64,000 nucleotides of DNA from Alteriqipengyuania_B sp035481675 (GCF_035481675.1 NZ_JAYJJW010000001.1:62001-126000), one strand, 5' to 3'. Shown: positions 16,282 through 24,543, counted from the stretch's first letter. The notes: generated by a model from the sequence alone, not told the origin. Translations and numbers: made by a program.

Positions 16282-17271
16282 ATGGCGCAGGCCGGTTTCC
16301 AGCATTCGGGTGATGACGCGGGCAGGCATGCTGCCGCGATCGATGCGCCGTTCGACCTGTCGGTCTCCGTCTTCGCCGACCGGGCGCATGTCCGCGATAC
16401 GATCCGCGACGATGCGCTGGCGGCGGGCTTCCGGCTGCAGGAAGCGGGTTCGGTAGAAATACTGGTAGAGGGCAGTGCACGGCCCATCGGCGACGTGGTG
16501 CTGCTCGATTGCCCGGTGATGGACGGGCGCGCTTGCGCCGCCCTGTCCCGGCTCGACATGCGCGCGGCGAATGCCGGCTCCCAGCTGGTGGTGTCCACCT
16601 CGCTGGAAGCGCTGGAGGACGTGTTCGCCTGCCTCGACCAGTCGCAGCCGCAGATCCTCGTAAATCCCACCAGGGGAGAACGCGTAATTGCGCTTGGCCG
16701 GGTGCTCGGCACCATGCCCCGAATGCGTGCAAGGGAACTTTCGGGAGACGACCGGCTGACGCTGCTTCGGCTGACCGAACAGGTCGGCCAGATCGCGGAG
16801 CGGCTCGAGGCGTTGTCGGAAAAGGACGCGGCCGGCAGCGCCTTCCTTCTCGGTTCGCCTAGCCCAACCTATCGCGGGCCGCAGGATGCTTCCAAGGCGC
16901 TGGTCAAGCCGCCGCGTCCGCCACTGCCGGACCCGCGTCTCGTGCGGCGGATCATTCGCCAGCGGCAGCTGCGCGGCGAATTCTTCGACCGCGATCTCTT
17001 CGCCGATCCGGCATGGGACATGCTGCTCGACCTGACCGCAGCCCGCGCCGAGCATACGCGGGTGTCCGTCACCAGCCTGTGCATCGCCAGCGGCGTGCCG
17101 CCCACCACCGCGCTGCGCTGGATCGGGCAGATGACCGAAGCGGGGCTGATGGAGAGGGTGGAAGACGAGACCGACCGCCGCCGCGCGTTCATCGCGCTGA
17201 GCGACAAGGCTGCCGACGGCATGGCGCGCTATTTCGAAAAAGTCGGGGCGGACGCGCTGGCCTTCGCCTGA
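16282..17271 (+). CDS. Winged-helix (MarR-like) DNA-binding protein
   Basis: A 329-aa protein. The C-terminal third has a MarR-like winged helix: RVSVTSLCIASGVPPTTALRWIGQMTEAGLMERV followed in the family fashion by a basic wing, EDETDRRRAFIALSDKA. Residues about 20-150 are an unrecognised alpha/beta-looking N-terminal domain (VLLDCPVMDGRACAALSRLD), reminiscent of a receiver-like sensor without clear catalytic residues. The ATG at 16282 is preceded by GGGGAGAA. Proteins of this layout are common in Sphingomonadales as uncharacterised regulators. A LexA-like site lies upstream. Confidence 0.7.
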   Translation: MAQAGFQHSGDDAGRHAAAIDAPFDLSVSVFADRAHVRDTIRDDALAAGFRLQEAGSVEILVEGSARPIGDVVLLDCPVMDGRACAALSRLDMRAANAGSQLVVSTSLEALEDVFACLDQSQPQILVNPTRGERVIALGRVLGTMPRMRARELSGDDRLTLLRLTEQVGQIAERLEALSEKDAAGSAFLLGSPSPTYRGPQDASKALVKPPRPPLPDPRLVRRIIRQRQLRGEFFDRDLFADPAWDMLLDLTAARAEHTRVSVTSLCIASGVPPTTALRWIGQMTEAGLMERVEDETDRRRAFIALSDKAADGMARYFEKVGADALAFA

Positions 17272-17280
17272 CGGCGCTGC

Positions 17281-18261
17281 CTAGCGGTGATCGAAGGCCG
17301 CCTGCACGTCGGCAGGGCCCGCCAGGCCGTTCGCCAGCAAGACCTGCAGCAGGATGCGCGATTTAGCGGGGCCGAGCGCGCGGGCGGCGACGAAGCCGTC
17401 GGTGTCGTCAGCCGGTTCGCGGTCGACGAGCCCTTCGTCCACCCTGCTCGACCGGACCACGATCACCCCGCGCGCTGCCGCCTCCGCCAGAGCGCGCCTG
17501 ACACCCTGCGGCATGGTCCCGGCGCCGAAGCCGGCCATCACCATGCCCGCCGGATTGCGCGACAGCACGTGGTCGACCGCGTCGGCTTCCATGCAGGCGC
17601 GGGCATAGAGGATCGGCACTGTCGGCCAGGTTTCCGGAAAGGCGAAGCGCGCGGCCTCGCCGCTGCGCCATGGCGCGCCGAACCATTCGAGCGAGCTTGG
17701 GGTCACCGCAGCGACCGCATCGCGCGGGTAGCCGCGAAACGCATCGGTCCCGCCGGTGCGCGCCTTGCGGGCATCGCGCGCGGCGATCACCCGGTCGCTC
17801 ATCACCAGCAGCACGCCCCGGCCGGCCGCATCGGCATCGCCCGCCACGCGCACCGCGTTGGCGAAGTTGCGCAGCCCGTCGCTCCCGACCGCGTCGGCAG
17901 GGCGCATCGCGCCGACCAGCACCGCGGGCTTGGTCGCCGGCAAGGTGAGGTCGAGCAGCAGCGCGGTTTCCTCGGCGGTATCCGTGCCGTGGGTGATGAC
18001 GATGCCGTCAACCGCCAGATCGTCCATCGCCTCCGCACAAGCGGTGTGCAGGGCGCGCCAGATGTCGGGGGTGATATCTTCCGAACCGATCGCCGCGACC
18101 TGCCGCCCGTCGAGCTGCGCTTCCAGCCCCAGCGGCCCCGCCATGTCGAGGAAACTGCCGATCTCGATCTGCCCGGGCCGGTAATCGGCCCTCGTCGCCG
18201 ATCCGGCCTGCCCGGCAATCGTGCCGCCCGTTGCCAGGACGATGATGTTGGGAGCGAGCAA
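17281..18261 (-). CDS. L-asparaginase
   Basis: A 326-aa asparaginase that hydrolyses asparagine to aspartate and ammonia. The two active-site threonine motifs are present: LATGGTIAG near residue 11-17 and VITHGTDTAEET near residue 90. No signal peptide is seen, so a cytoplasmic enzyme is likely. The start is a TTG: the conserved ATGGTIA motif must lie about ten residues from the N-terminus and no ATG or GTG exists upstream before an in-frame stop. The ribosome site is weak. It is convergent with the winged-helix gene, leaving a 9-base gap. Confidence 0.9.
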   Translation of the reverse strand: MLAPNIIVLATGGTIAGQAGSATRADYRPGQIEIGSFLDMAGPLGLEAQLDGRQVAAIGSEDITPDIWRALHTACAEAMDDLAVDGIVITHGTDTAEETALLLDLTLPATKPAVLVGAMRPADAVGSDGLRNFANAVRVAGDADAAGRGVLLVMSDRVIAARDARKARTGGTDAFRGYPRDAVAAVTPSSLEWFGAPWRSGEAARFAFPETWPTVPILYARACMEADAVDHVLSRNPAGMVMAGFGAGTMPQGVRRALAEAAARGVIVVRSSRVDEGLVDREPADDTDGFVAARALGPAKSRILLQVLLANGLAGPADVQAAFDHR

Positions 18262-18288
18262 GGTGTGGAAACCTATGGTTAGGGGCTG

Positions 18289-19098
18289 TTATGGCAATGC
18301 CCGCTCAATTTCCTGCGGAGTGGGATCGCGAGGAGCTTCCATAAATGTGAGTGGGAAGGCGACATACCGAAAGTCCGATTCTGTCTCAGTGGCCGGTTCG
18401 AACAAAGCGTTGGCCTGCATTATCGTGCAGGCTTCCTGATCCAACGCGAGCGAGCCGCTTGATTGGAGGATCGCACAATCGGAAACTAAGCCCTCCCGAT
18501 CAACAGTGAGCAGGGTTTTCACAAAGCCCTCTTCGCCAGGATTGTCCGCTCCGCGCGCTAGCAAGGGCACCATCTCCCGGCCCCAAATCTCGAAATCGCG
18601 CGGAATGGTCGAGAGTGGCGCGCTACTGCTGCTGCCATTCGGCAATTGATAGCGAATGGCAGTGACGTACTCCGATTCAATCTCGCGGCCTTGCTTGTCC
18701 CGTGCGGGCCAGAAACGAGCATATGTTGTCATTCCGATGCACGCGGCCTCGTCGAGCGCGGCGCTGCCGCTCGATCCGGTCACGGTGCAGGACGCCACCT
18801 TTCCGGTCTTGTCTACGGTGACCGTCAGCCTGACGGTGCCCTCCAATCCCTCGCGCAGCGCCGATGCCGGATAGTTGCGTTGGATGGCGCTTGCCCATTC
18901 ACCCATATCACGCGGGGCAACGCCCCGTTCCTTAAAGTTCTTTCGGTCTGACGGTTGCGGCGGCGCAGACGGAACTGATATCGGCGTTGAGATGTCGGGT
19001 TCGGCAGATTTCGCCGAATCTTGTGCGTGGGCCGAACTTGCCGAGAAAGCCAGAGCCACGCTGATCGAAATTACGGCCGAATGAAGTGATTTTATCAT
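18289..19098 (-). CDS. Periplasmic protein with two TonB C-terminal-like domains
   Basis: A 269-aa protein with a cleavable signal peptide (SVALAFSASSAHAQ) and two TonB_C-like units: about 75-150 (NYPASALREGLEGTVRLTVTV, then SSGSAALDEAAC) and about 175-255 (FVKTLLTVDREGLVSDCAI, then SSGSLALDQEAC). Real TonB has an N-terminal membrane anchor and one such domain; this one has neither anchor nor long Pro-rich linker. Function is unknown. G+C is visibly lower (about 55% by eye) than that of its neighbours and it abuts a tRNA, both signs of acquisition. There is no ribosome site at the ATG. Confidence 0.7.
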   Translation of the reverse strand: MIKSLHSAVISISVALAFSASSAHAQDSAKSAEPDISTPISVPSAPPQPSDRKNFKERGVAPRDMGEWASAIQRNYPASALREGLEGTVRLTVTVDKTGKVASCTVTGSSGSAALDEAACIGMTTYARFWPARDKQGREIESEYVTAIRYQLPNGSSSSAPLSTIPRDFEIWGREMVPLLARGADNPGEEGFVKTLLTVDREGLVSDCAILQSSGSLALDQEACTIMQANALFEPATETESDFRYVAFPLTFMEAPRDPTPQEIERALP

Positions 19099-19104
19099 GG
19101 TCGA

Positions 19105-19133
19105 CTAATGGCTTGACACAAAGCTTCGGTCAA
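19105..19133 (-). promoter_or_regulatory. Candidate promoter, possibly leaderless
   Basis: On the reverse strand TTGACC (19128-19133) and CATTAG (19105-19110) are separated by 17 bases. The -10 ends 6 bases before the ATG at 19098 and no ribosome site is present, so the mRNA may start at or next to the start codon. Confidence 0.4.
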
Positions 19134-19150
19134 CCGGGCCAACTCGCGGC

Positions 19151-19179
19151 TTGACCCTGCTGCCATCGGCGCGGTAACG
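19151..19179 (+). promoter_or_regulatory. Candidate tRNA-Val promoter
   Basis: TTGACC and GTAACG with a 17-base spacer end 17 bases before the mature tRNA. The -10 is weak; the call rests mainly on spacing. Confidence 0.35.
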
Positions 19180-19196
19180 GCGCGGCACCCGAGCAG

Positions 19197-19272
19197 GGGC
19201 GGTTAGCTCAGCTGGTAGAGCATCTCGTTTACACCGAGAGGGTCGGCGGTTCGAACCCGTCACCGCCCACCA
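19197..19272 (+). tRNA. tRNA-Val (anticodon UAC)
   Basis: A 76-nt cloverleaf. The acceptor stem pairs GGGCGGT with ACCGCCC and is followed by A and an encoded CCA. The D arm contains TTAGCTCAGCTGGTAGAGC. The anticodon arm is TCTCG-TTTACAC-CGAGA, giving anticodon TAC (valine, GUA codons). The T arm has GGTTCGAAC. All stems are intact. Confidence 0.97.
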
Positions 19273-19319
19273 GTTTCAGCAAGACAATTTTATCTGGGGG
19301 ATGGAATTGCGCTGAAACT
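19272..19319. repeat. Inverted repeat starting at the tRNA 3' end
   Basis: AGTTTCAGC (19272-19280) and GCTGAAACT (19311-19319) are perfect 9-bp arms around a 30-base, AT-richer loop. The left arm starts at the last base of the tRNA gene. It could be a processing or termination structure, or a relic of an element that used the tRNA end. No poly-T follows. Confidence 0.5.
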
Positions 19320-19365
19320 CCCGAGCGAAGCGAAGGCAAGCCGACCTCGACCGATCAGCTGATTT

Positions 19366-19953
19366 TCATTCGCCGCCAAGCGCCTCTTCCACCAGCGCCC
19401 GCGATTCCGCGTCGGTCCAGTCGCGGTCGCCGGAATAGCGCCACAGCTCGCGCCCGGCGGCATCGTACAGCACGGTCAGCGGCAGGCCGACGTTGACGCC
19501 GTACGCGCCGGCAAAATCGGCGTCCGGGTCCAGCCACGGCTCCAGCAGCGTGAAGCCGGCCTCTTCGAAATAGGGGACCACGGCCTGGGCACCGGTCAGG
19601 TCCTGGCTCACGGTCAGCACCTTCAGCTCGCCCGCATACTCGCCGGCCAGCGCGTCCAGAGTCGGCATCTCCGCCTTGCACGGCGCGCACCATGTCGCCC
19701 ACAGGTTCACCAGCACCGGCGTGCCTTCCAGCGAGGCGGGGTCGAGCGTGCGTCCGGCGGGATCGGTCAGGACGGCGCCGGGCAGTGGGCTTCCCGCGGC
19801 GCTGCGATCCAGCCCGACAACGCCCTGCTTGGCCGGGGCGGAGTTTTCCTTCGGTTGCGCGCCCCTGTCGCTTTGCCTATCGCAAGCCGTCATCGGCACG
19901 GCGAGCAGCGCGGCCAGCAAAAGGGCGGACATGGCAGAGGACGACAGCGACAT
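19366..19953 (-). CDS. TlpA-family thiol-disulfide oxidoreductase (lipoprotein)
   Basis: A 195-aa thioredoxin-fold protein anchored outside the inner membrane. The signal ends in a lipobox-like VPMTAC. The fold carries NLWATWCAPCKAEMPTLDAL with the redox CxxC pair, and a later cis-Pro segment GLPLTVLYD. Such proteins reduce or resolve disulfides in the periplasm, for example in cytochrome c maturation. The ATG at 19953 has GGAG six bases before it; an ATG at 19932 is possible. Its 5' end overlaps that of the divergent argH. Confidence 0.9.
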   Translation of the reverse strand: MSLSSSAMSALLLAALLAVPMTACDRQSDRGAQPKENSAPAKQGVVGLDRSAAGSPLPGAVLTDPAGRTLDPASLEGTPVLVNLWATWCAPCKAEMPTLDALAGEYAGELKVLTVSQDLTGAQAVVPYFEEAGFTLLEPWLDPDADFAGAYGVNVGLPLTVLYDAAGRELWRYSGDRDWTDAESRALVEEALGGE

Positions 19954-21370
19954 TCCGGGCTCCGGCTCTGCCGCCAGCAACAGCATGTGGGGCGGCAGGT
20001 TCGCCGGTGGACCTAGCGCGATCATGCGCGAAATCAACGCCTCGATCCCGTTCGACAAGCGGCTTTGGCGCGAAGATATCGAGGCGAGCAAGGCGCATGT
20101 CGCCATGCTGGGCAGGCAGGGCGTGCTGACGGCAAGTGACGCTCAGGCGATCGCCGAGGGGCTGGACCGGGTCGCCGCCGAGTACGAGGCGAACGGCGTG
20201 CCTGAGGACTGGGACCTCGAAGACATCCACATGACCACCGAGAGCCGGCTGGCCGAACTGATCGGGCCGGTTGCCGGGCGCCTCCACACCGGGCGCAGCC
20301 GCAACGACCAGGTGGCGACGGATTTCAAGATGTGGGTGCGCGGCGCATGTCGCTCTGCGGATGCGGGCCTCGCCGCAATCCAGCGCGCGTTGCTGGCCCG
20401 CGCGGATGAGCATGCCGACAGCATCATGCCCGGCTTCACCCATTTGCAGACCGCGCAGCCGGTGACGCTGGGCCACCACTTGATGGCCTATTTCGAGATG
20501 CTCGCACGCGACCGAGCGCGGTTTGCTTCTGCGCTGGACCGGCTCGGCGAATGCCCGCTCGGCAGCGCGGCGCTGGCGGGCACGGGATATGATCTCGACC
20601 GCGAATTCACCGCAGACTTGCTCGGCTTTGCCAAGGGGCCGACGCGCAACAGCCTCGATGCCGTCAGCGACCGCGATTTCGCGCTGGATTACCTCCACGC
20701 CGCCAGCACCTGCGCCATCCACCTGTCGCGCCTGGCGGAGGAGTTCATTATCTGGGCAAGCCAGCCCTTCGGCTTCGTGCAGATGCCCGATACGCTGAGT
20801 ACCGGCAGCTCGATCATGCCGCAGAAGAAGAACCCCGATGCGGCGGAGCTGGTGCGCGGCCATGCAGGGCGGATCATCGGCTGCGCCACCGCGCTGATGG
20901 TGACGATGAAGGGCCTGCCGCTCGCCTATTCGAAAGACATGCAGGACGACAAGCCGCCGGTCTTCGAAGCCGCGGACCTGCTGACCCTGTGCCTCGCCGC
21001 GATGGAAGGCATGGTGGCTGGCGCGACGTTCCGCACGGCGCGCATGCGGCAGGCGGCGGAACTGGGCTATGCCACCGCGACCGACCTTGCCGACTGGCTG
21101 GTAACGAAGGCGAATGTGCCGTTCCGCGAGGCGCATCACATCACCGGCGCGCTGGTGCGAATGGCGGAGGAACGCGGCTGCGCGCTCGACCAGCTGCCGC
21201 TCGGGGACATGCAGCAGGTCGACGCTCGCATCGACGCCAGCGTCTTCGATGCGCTGTCGGTCGACGCATCGGTCGCGGCCCGCAAGAGCTTCGGCGGAAC
21301 CGCGCCGGACCAGGTGCGCGCCCGGATCGCCGAAGCGCGCGAGGCGCTTTCAATGGAGGACGAGGAATGA
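19931..21370 (+). CDS. argH: Argininosuccinate lyase
   Basis: A 479-aa enzyme that splits argininosuccinate into arginine and fumarate, the last step of arginine synthesis. The family signature GSSIMPQKKNPD is intact, with RLHTGRSRNDQVATD and GFTHLQTAQPVTLG in the expected order. The ATG at 19931 has AAAAGGG upstream; MWGGRF at 19985 could also be the start, which would remove the overlap with the divergent TlpA gene. Its stop overlaps the next gene (ATGA). Confidence 0.96.
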   Translation: MAEDDSDIPGSGSAASNSMWGGRFAGGPSAIMREINASIPFDKRLWREDIEASKAHVAMLGRQGVLTASDAQAIAEGLDRVAAEYEANGVPEDWDLEDIHMTTESRLAELIGPVAGRLHTGRSRNDQVATDFKMWVRGACRSADAGLAAIQRALLARADEHADSIMPGFTHLQTAQPVTLGHHLMAYFEMLARDRARFASALDRLGECPLGSAALAGTGYDLDREFTADLLGFAKGPTRNSLDAVSDRDFALDYLHAASTCAIHLSRLAEEFIIWASQPFGFVQMPDTLSTGSSIMPQKKNPDAAELVRGHAGRIIGCATALMVTMKGLPLAYSKDMQDDKPPVFEAADLLTLCLAAMEGMVAGATFRTARMRQAAELGYATATDLADWLVTKANVPFREAHHITGALVRMAEERGCALDQLPLGDMQQVDARIDASVFDALSVDASVAARKSFGGTAPDQVRARIAEAREALSMEDEE

Positions 21371-21606
21371 GCGGCAGGCCCCTGATATTGCTCGCTGCAC
21401 TGGCGATCGCCGCCTGCGGTTCGAAAGCCCCGCTTGAACCGGTGGCGGGGGAGGCGCTGCCGCCGCGGCCCTATGGCGCGGACTATACGCCCGATAGCGA
21501 GGAGCTGCTCGAACCGGCGGTAACCGCCGTGCCCGCCCGCGACATCGAACTGCGCGAACGATCGGAGGAGCGCGAGGACGACCCGTTCGACCTCCCGCCC
21601 GAATAA
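21367..21606 (+). CDS. Small LptM/YifL-like lipoprotein
   Basis: A 79-aa lipoprotein: signal PLILLAALAIAAC with the modified Cys at about residue 17, followed by GSKAPLEP. The C-G-x-K-x-P-L pattern after the lipid Cys is the hallmark of the LptM/YifL family, which in E. coli helps the LPS translocon LptDE mature. E. coli yifL is also encoded near dapF, in a lysine-pathway context; here the gene sits between argH and lysA with ATGA and TAATG overlaps. The acidic tail is unconserved. The family call is good; the role is by analogy. Confidence 0.75.
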   Translation: MSGRPLILLAALAIAACGSKAPLEPVAGEALPPRPYGADYTPDSEELLEPAVTAVPARDIELRERSEEREDDPFDLPPE

Positions 21607-22871
21607 TGGACCACTTCGCCCTTCGTGACGGCGTCCTCCATGCAGAGGACGTGCCGCTGCCGGCCATCGCGGACGCGGTGGGCACGCCGGTCTATGTCTA
21701 TTCTCGCGCCACGCTGGAACGCCACGCCCGCGTGTTCCGCGCGGCCGTGGCGGGGCTGGGCGAGGGCGAGCCGCTGGTCGCCTTCGCGGTCAAGGCCAAC
21801 CCCAACCTCGCCGTGCTTAAAGTGCTGGCGCGCGAGGGGCTGGGGGCCGACGTCGTCTCCGGCGGGGAGCTGGCCCGCGCGCTCGCCGCCGACATGCCGC
21901 CGGAAAAGATCGTCTTCAGCGGAGTCGGCAAGACCCGCGCGGAGCTGGAGCAGGGGCTGGATGCCGGCATCTTCCAGTTCAATCTCGAAAGCGAGGAAGA
22001 AGGCGTTGAATTGGCAGGGATCGCCCGCGCGCGCGGGGTCGAGGCCCGCTGCGCCTTGCGGATCAACCCCGATGTCGATGCGGGCACGCACGACAAGATT
22101 TCCACCGGCAAGGCGGACAACAAGTTCGGCGTGCCCATTGGCGAAGCGGAGGGCATCTTTGCCCGCCTCTCCGCGCTCGGCGGGCTGCGCCTGCGCGGCA
22201 TCGCGCTCCACATCGGCAGCCAGCTGGGCGAACTCGAACCGCTCGAAACGGCGTTTGCAAAGGTCGGCAAGCTGCTGGAATCCTTGCGCGCGGCGGGCCA
22301 CGACATGCGCCATGTCGACCTCGGCGGCGGGCTCGGCGTACCCTACAAGGACGGCGAGCGCTTTCCGAGCCCGGCGGAGTATGGCGCGATGGTGGCGCGG
22401 GCGACTGCGGGCTGGGGCGTGCGGCTGGTGTTCGAACCGGGCCGCGTGATCGCCGGCAATGCGGGCGTGCTGCTGACGCGGGTTATCCGCAAGAAGCAGG
22501 GGGTACGCGACCCGTTCCTGGTCGTGGACGCAGCGATGAACGACCTCGCGCGCCCGGCGCTCTACGGCGCGTATCACCACTTCGTCGCGGTCGAGCCGCG
22601 CGGCGCGATGGAAACCGCGAACATCGTCGGCCCGATCTGCGAAACCGGCGACACGTTTGCCATGGGCCGCGAATGCGACGCGCTGGAGGCAGGCGATCTC
22701 GCGGTCTTCCGCACCGCCGGCGCTTATGGGGCGACGATGGCGTCGAGCTACAACTCGCGCGGCTTCGTGGCCGAGGTGCTGGTCGATGGCGACAGGTTCG
22801 CGGTGGTCGCGGACCGGATCGCCGCGGCCGCGATCATGGATGCGGAGCGCGTGCCCGAATGGCTGGCATAG
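21606..22871 (+). CDS. lysA: Diaminopimelate decarboxylase
   Basis: A 421-aa PLP enzyme that decarboxylates meso-diaminopimelate to lysine. The PLP lysine is K63 in FAVKANPNLAVL. HIGSQLGELEP, LGGGLGVPY and FEPGRVIAGNAG bind the cofactor phosphate, and GPICETGD carries the catalytic Cys from the partner subunit. The TAATG overlap with the lipoprotein gene and a 13-base overlap with the next gene indicate one operon. Confidence 0.96.
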   Translation: MDHFALRDGVLHAEDVPLPAIADAVGTPVYVYSRATLERHARVFRAAVAGLGEGEPLVAFAVKANPNLAVLKVLAREGLGADVVSGGELARALAADMPPEKIVFSGVGKTRAELEQGLDAGIFQFNLESEEEGVELAGIARARGVEARCALRINPDVDAGTHDKISTGKADNKFGVPIGEAEGIFARLSALGGLRLRGIALHIGSQLGELEPLETAFAKVGKLLESLRAAGHDMRHVDLGGGLGVPYKDGERFPSPAEYGAMVARATAGWGVRLVFEPGRVIAGNAGVLLTRVIRKKQGVRDPFLVVDAAMNDLARPALYGAYHHFVAVEPRGAMETANIVGPICETGDTFAMGRECDALEAGDLAVFRTAGAYGATMASSYNSRGFVAEVLVDGDRFAVVADRIAAAAIMDAERVPEWLA

Positions 22872-23656
22872 GCAGCCTGCCGCTGTTCCACCGCGTGGAG
22901 GGCGCGCCCGTGATCGTCCTGGGGGAAGGGCCTGCCGCAGAACCGAAACGGCGGCTGGTCGAACGGGCCGGCGGGCGGATCGTTGGCGACCTCCAGGCCG
23001 GTGTGGACGAAGGCGCGCGTCTGGCATTCGTGGCGCATGACGATGCCGCCCGGTGCGAGGCGGACGCGATCCGCCTGCGCTGCGCAGGCATCCTGGTCAA
23101 CGTGGTCGACCGCCCCGAACTGTGCGATTTCACCACTCCCAGCATCCTCGACCGCGATCCGGTGCTGGTCGCCATCGGCACCGGCGGCGCATCGGCGGGT
23201 CTCGCCAAGCAGCTGCGCCTGCGGCTTGAAGGGTTACTGCCCGATAGTCTCGGTACGCTCGCCAACGGCCTTCATGCCGCGCGGGGCCGCCTGCGCGCCC
23301 GTTGGCCGGACAGCGGCGAGCGCAGGCGCGCACTCGATGCAGCCCTGTCGGCAGGCGGCCCGCTCGATCCGCTGGAGGAAGGCGCGCACGCTCGGCTTGG
23401 CGACTGGCTGGCGGGAGAAGCGATGCCGATGCCAACCGGGCGGCGCGAAATCGTGCCGGTGTCGGACGATCCCGACGACCTGACGCTGCGCCAGCTGAAA
23501 TGGCTTGGCGCCGCCGATGCGATCGTGGTCGAGGACGGGGCGCCCGCCCGCATACTCGACCGCGCCCGCGCCGATGCGCCGCGCCTGCCTCTGGCTTCCG
23601 GGGTGCCCGAAGAGGGCCTGGTCGTGGTGGTGCGCGCTACGCGTCCGACAGGATGA
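22859..23656 (+). CDS. Siroheme synthase-like precorrin-2 dehydrogenase
   Basis: A 265-aa protein resembling the N-terminal (Met8-like) half of CysG, which oxidises precorrin-2 with NAD and inserts iron to make siroheme. SLPLFHRVEGAPVIVLGEG is the family start, although the nucleotide loop is slightly altered. VNVVDRPELCDFTTPSIL and the conserved VLVAIGTGGASAGLAKQLR follow, with the catalytic-Asp region in the former. The C-terminal DDLTLRQLKWLGAADAIVVE resembles the start of the methylase domain, which is then absent. It overlaps lysA by 13 bases and the convergent thioesterase by 20. Confidence 0.85.
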   Translation: MAGIGSLPLFHRVEGAPVIVLGEGPAAEPKRRLVERAGGRIVGDLQAGVDEGARLAFVAHDDAARCEADAIRLRCAGILVNVVDRPELCDFTTPSILDRDPVLVAIGTGGASAGLAKQLRLRLEGLLPDSLGTLANGLHAARGRLRARWPDSGERRRALDAALSAGGPLDPLEEGAHARLGDWLAGEAMPMPTGRREIVPVSDDPDDLTLRQLKWLGAADAIVVEDGAPARILDRARADAPRLPLASGVPEEGLVVVVRATRPTG

Positions 23657-24056
23657 AGTTCATCACTGCCGTGGCGACGGGTTTCGCGCGGTCGGACTGC
23701 CATGCCTCGATATCGACATTGGCCGTGCGTCCCCCGGCGCGGGTGACGCGGCCGACCGCATAAGTCGTTTCCGAGCGCGCGCCGCGCAGGAATTGCACCG
23801 TCACATTGACCGGCTTCAGCTTCGCGGCGCGGTCCTGCAGCGCGAGATGGGTCTGCAGCGCGGTGAAGCCGGCGATTTCGAGCAGACCGCTCGACGATCC
23901 GCCGTGGAGGTAGCCGGGCCGCCCCTCGACCCGCTGGCCGAACGGCATGGCGATCACCGGCATGCGGCCCTCGACTCGATCGACCGACAGGCCCAGCCCC
24001 TGCGCATAGGGGGGCAGCGCATCGGCGATGCGGGCGATGATCTCCTCTTCGCTCAC
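23637..24056 (-). CDS. PaaI-family thioesterase (second of a tandem pair)
   Basis: A 139-aa hot-dog-fold protein. GRPGYLHGGSSSGLLEIAGF matches the PaaI/4HBT pattern HGG-x-x-x-G-L, with the catalytic acidic residue (Glu in LLEIAG) in place. It probably hydrolyses an acyl-CoA; the substrate is unknown. The start is GTG, overlapping the stop of the upstream paralogue (GTGA). The 3' end overlaps the convergent siroheme gene by 20 bases. Confidence 0.85.
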   Translation of the reverse strand: MSEEEIIARIADALPPYAQGLGLSVDRVEGRMPVIAMPFGQRVEGRPGYLHGGSSSGLLEIAGFTALQTHLALQDRAAKLKPVNVTVQFLRGARSETTYAVGRVTRAGGRTANVDIEAWQSDRAKPVATAVMNFILSDA

Positions 24057-24505
24057 GATCCGGGCTTGTCCACGAACATGAATTCGCCCGCCACGTGCGC
24101 GACCGGATCGTCCGGATCGCCGTCATGCGCAAAGCCGCGCACGAAGGCGATGGACTTCGTCTGCGTGTAGCATTCGCCGTGCCCGACCACGGTCGCGCCC
24201 TTGCGCGCGGGGCGCATGTAATCGACGCGCAGGTCCACCGTCACCATCGAGATGAAGCGGCGGTTGCGGTGCCAGATCGCGCTGGCGGTGGAGATGTCCA
24301 TCAGCGAAACGATGGGGCCGGAGGCGAGGATGCCGCTGTCCGGCTGGCCGACGAGGTCTTCGCGCCAGGGCAGCTGCAGTTCCACCCAGTTTTCCCCGTG
24401 GTCGCGGTACTGGATGCCGAGCCAGCCCATGTGGCCGGACGACAGCATCATCGGCGCCGCGCGCGCAATGTCGAAACCCGAATTGTTGGCTGGCCTGCCG
24501 CTCAT
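24053..24505 (-). CDS. PaaI-family thioesterase (first of a tandem pair)
   Basis: A 150-aa hot-dog-fold protein. SGPIVSLMDISTASAIWH occupies the central helix where PaaI proteins have HGG...D, with the Asp kept; FISMVTVDLRVDYMRPARKG is the typical strand pair that follows. It is probably an acyl-CoA thioesterase and may form a complex with the gene below, which starts within its stop codon. It is 38 bases downstream of ruvX on the same strand. The ribosome site is weak. Confidence 0.8.
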   Translation of the reverse strand: MSGRPANNSGFDIARAAPMMLSSGHMGWLGIQYRDHGENWVELQLPWREDLVGQPDSGILASGPIVSLMDISTASAIWHRNRRFISMVTVDLRVDYMRPARKGATVVGHGECYTQTKSIAFVRGFAHDGDPDDPVAHVAGEFMFVDKPGS

Positions 24506-24543
24506 GGCGGTGCCGTTATCGGTTCCTGTCACCAATGCAAGGC

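Noticed and set aside
16267..17271. TTG start for the winged-helix gene
   Set aside because: The ATG 15 bases on has the ribosome site GGGGAGAA; the TTG lies in that region.
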